This document shows positions 61,998-64,000 of a stretch of 64,000 bases of DNA, piece by piece. Both the position numbers and the translations under genes were made by a program. The stretch's first letter is position 1. The number at the start of each line of letters is the position of its first letter. The notes beneath the pieces were generated by a model. That model did not search any database and was not told the DNA's origin. It saw only the letters and a program-made list of their open reading frames with translations. This stretch comes from Promerops cafer (taxonomy: Eukaryota; Chordata; Aves; Passeriformes; Nectariniidae). The stretch covers positions 6,834,963-6,898,962 of the forward strand of contig VZSE01014922.1 in NCBI GenBank assembly GCA_013398275.1. Direction: 5' to 3'.

Positions 61998-63460
61998 GTA
62001 AGAATAATGACATACATGATGAAATAGGGAATTTGGAAGAAACATCCATCCAGTCTTCTTCTCCTGCCTACCTCTATTTGCTAAGCTCAGTGTGAAAGTC
62101 CTGCTTGCTTATGGGTGACAATGCAGCTGTGTCATGTATTGGTTTGGATTTACATCTCTGGCTCAGCATCCCCCTGAACTGCAGAGGGAGTCATTCACTG
62201 AGAAAACTGTCCATTCCCTAAATATATTTTCCTGAACACCTGGAAGAGAATGATCCCAAAGATATTTGCTTTTCCTCCAAAGATACCCTAATGATGTTCC
62301 TTGCTGTGCTACTGTCAGTAATAAAGGATAAAACTGTGAAGTTTGGGTGTTGTTGTCATTTTGATCACAGAGATTACAGCGAGTGAAAAAGGCAGGAACA
62401 AACAGCACAGTCAAAACAGTGAGCAAATGTGCTGAGTGTTAGAAGTTAATGAAATACAGTTGTCTGCCACTGACATTGGGCAAACAGGCTGAAGGCTTTC
62501 AGCACAGCAATACTGTATTTGCTCTAAATGGGTTTACTGCAATAATTGCAACACAATATGCAATTAAAGAGTATTTACTGCATCCTCTTGAAACTTGTGA
62601 AGCTGATGAGGAACATATTCATTCAGCAACCCTATCTTGCTCTGTTTGTATTGCTAGCTGGGCTGGCAGAGACACAGATTGGAAAATCGCTCTGAAGAAA
62701 ACAGCTCTGCCACTGAGAAATGTACATTCCATCATCCTAAAATGCCAACGAACACAATTATCAGAACAAGATCCAATGAAACATCACACTGATACTAGCT
62801 TCACATAGGTCTGTACATCTACTGCCAATGTGTTGTCCGTTTATGCCCTGTTTATGGCCCAAGGGAAAAATTTCTGTGTGCAGGCTTTATTCTCAAGACA
62901 ACTGCTTTGGAGAATGGCACTCTAAGGGTGCACATTACCTGACACGAGATTTTTTATCTTATTTTTTGCTCAGAAACAATGTAATTCAAGGCAGTGGAAA
63001 GATAGCTACCAATATTAATGTGCCTTAGATCAAACCCTAACCAGTGTCCATACTGCCTAGATCCTGCCATTGCTTTTGGAATTTGTAATACTCTGTTTTC
63101 ACATTTTCTCCTGCCTTTGCATCTTTATTTCTAGTCAGTGACCATGCACTTCATCTTAGTAGCTGGAATGTATTAAAAAAGTTGACTTGGAACTGGAGGG
63201 TTTACACCTGCTGAGAATATGCCCAAAGTGATTTCTGAGGACATTTGTGACAGATCCCTGACCATTACAGGCATACATTCCTCACCTAATCAGGAACAGG
63301 CACACTTGTCATTTTGCCAAGTAGCAATAATCAATAAGGGAGACAATCCAGAATATTTAGAGCTGCTCATGGTTCCAGAGCTATATGAAGTCTGAAATAG
63401 AGAAACTTCTTGGTTAGTACAGTGTTTTCTGTTGTGCCTCTCTCTAGCACTATTTTTCAG
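61998..63460. other. Interval between two exon candidates
   Basis: Would be an intron if both flanking exons are real. It holds a 119-codon open frame (62449-62808) without splice or domain evidence, not called as a gene. Confidence 0.4.
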
Positions 63461-63561
63461 GAAGCTGGCAAAATATCTTTGTGGAACAACAGAGCTTGGG
63501 AACTTCTTTCCAACAAATCCATCCCATGTACCTCCCAGGCCCCAGTCACTACCAAGAATAG
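63461..63561 (+). CDS. Possible terminal exon, phase-compatible with 61844-61997
   Basis: A strong acceptor (gtgcctctctctag, then ctatttttcag) ends at 63460. In the phase left by 61997 the first two bases complete a glycine codon and 32 codons follow to TAG at 63559-63561: SWQNIFVEQQSLGTSF, then QQIHPMYLPGPSHYQE. In another frame the interval continues open to a donor (gctgag-gtgaga) at 63569, so it could instead be an internal exon. Two competing protein-like frames show how weak frame evidence is here. Confidence 0.25.
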
Positions 63562-64000
63562 GAGCTGAGGTGAGAAGGCATCACAGAACATTTAACATGC
63601 AATGCCATCATGTGTCCGACAGACAGGGTGTCAAAAACTCCTCCCTAGGAGGAGTTAAGTTCTTGGATGATGGATTTATTTTTTTCACTGCTTCCCATCA
63701 TTGTCCTCAGTAAATTACAGACTGGATAACGATTTAACTGAGCTCTGAATAAGCCAATGTGCCAAGTCCTGCCTCTTATCAAGTTACATTGCAACAAAAA
63801 AGGACAGCTTGTCCAGCTCCACACTGCTGGATGCAGAGCTTGGATGCAGAAGCACATCCACAAGTTCTACAGTCTTAGGGACAAGTTCAATTATGCAACA
63901 TCTCCACTAAGCACAGCCCCAGCAGTTGCTAAGTAAAATCAACAGTAGATAAAACACTTACATAAACCTATTTCTCCTTCAACTCTTGCACACAATTCCC
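63562..64000. other. Unassigned window end
   Basis: No gene or repeat recognised up to the edge of the window. Confidence 0.5.

Noticed and set aside
1..64000. CRISPR arrays, operons, riboswitches or other prokaryotic systems
   Set aside because: Repeat content (CR1, ERVL LTR, tRNA/CR1 SINE) and low coding density show vertebrate DNA; no such structures are present.

Overview
This is a non-coding-looking, AT-rich stretch of a bird genome, most likely a passerine. The bird call rests on at least eight CR1 LINE copies carrying the avian TCTATGATTCTATG-type 3' end, and on long terminal repeats of the ERVL type common in avian genomes. The passerine call rests on one copy (29906-30042) of a SINE built from a tRNA-Ile head joined to a CR1-type tail; to my knowledge this architecture is described only in passerines (TguSINE1 family). 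No gene could be identified by name. No intact transposon protein is present.

Layout. Bases 1-4466 hold one locus twice: copies 1-2063 and 2365-4466 flank a 281-base N gap and differ by only three substitutions seen by eye. Each copy carries an LTR of about 1 kb. Each is further lengthened by a single-N join with an exact flanking repeat (at 1093 and 3623). A third such join lies at 34060. These look like unmerged haplotypes or contig ends rather than biology. From 4.5 to 19 kb there is mostly unassigned sequence, a CR1 at 8.6-9.3 kb and a possible terminal exon at 18.3 kb. A solo LTR lies at 19.0-19.6 kb and a CR1 at 22.8-23.3 kb. At 25-30 kb there are candidate minus-strand exons, including a phase-matched pair ending in a stop codon with a polyadenylation signal downstream, followed by the SINE. 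At 32.3 kb there is a TATA promoter-like segment with a splice donor after a short leader. At 32.6-34.5 kb there is a cluster of CR1 pieces, one of which has lost its reverse transcriptase region. At 37.7-39.2 kb an LTR is split by a younger CR1. Two abutting CR1s lie at 41.7-42.6 kb, a 30-bp minisatellite at 43.3 kb and a CR1 tail at 44.6 kb. From 44.7 to 64 kb the sequence is mostly unassigned, with possible plus-strand exons at 61.8 and 63.5 kb.

The longest open frames outside repeats are 100-150 codons, which is expected by chance in 64 kb of six-frame sequence. The exon calls are therefore hypotheses based on splice signals and reading phase, not on homology. No novel defence, mobile or metabolic system was found. 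The most informative items are the promoter candidate, the phase-matched exon pair, the SINE, the nested LTR/CR1 insertion and the assembly duplications.
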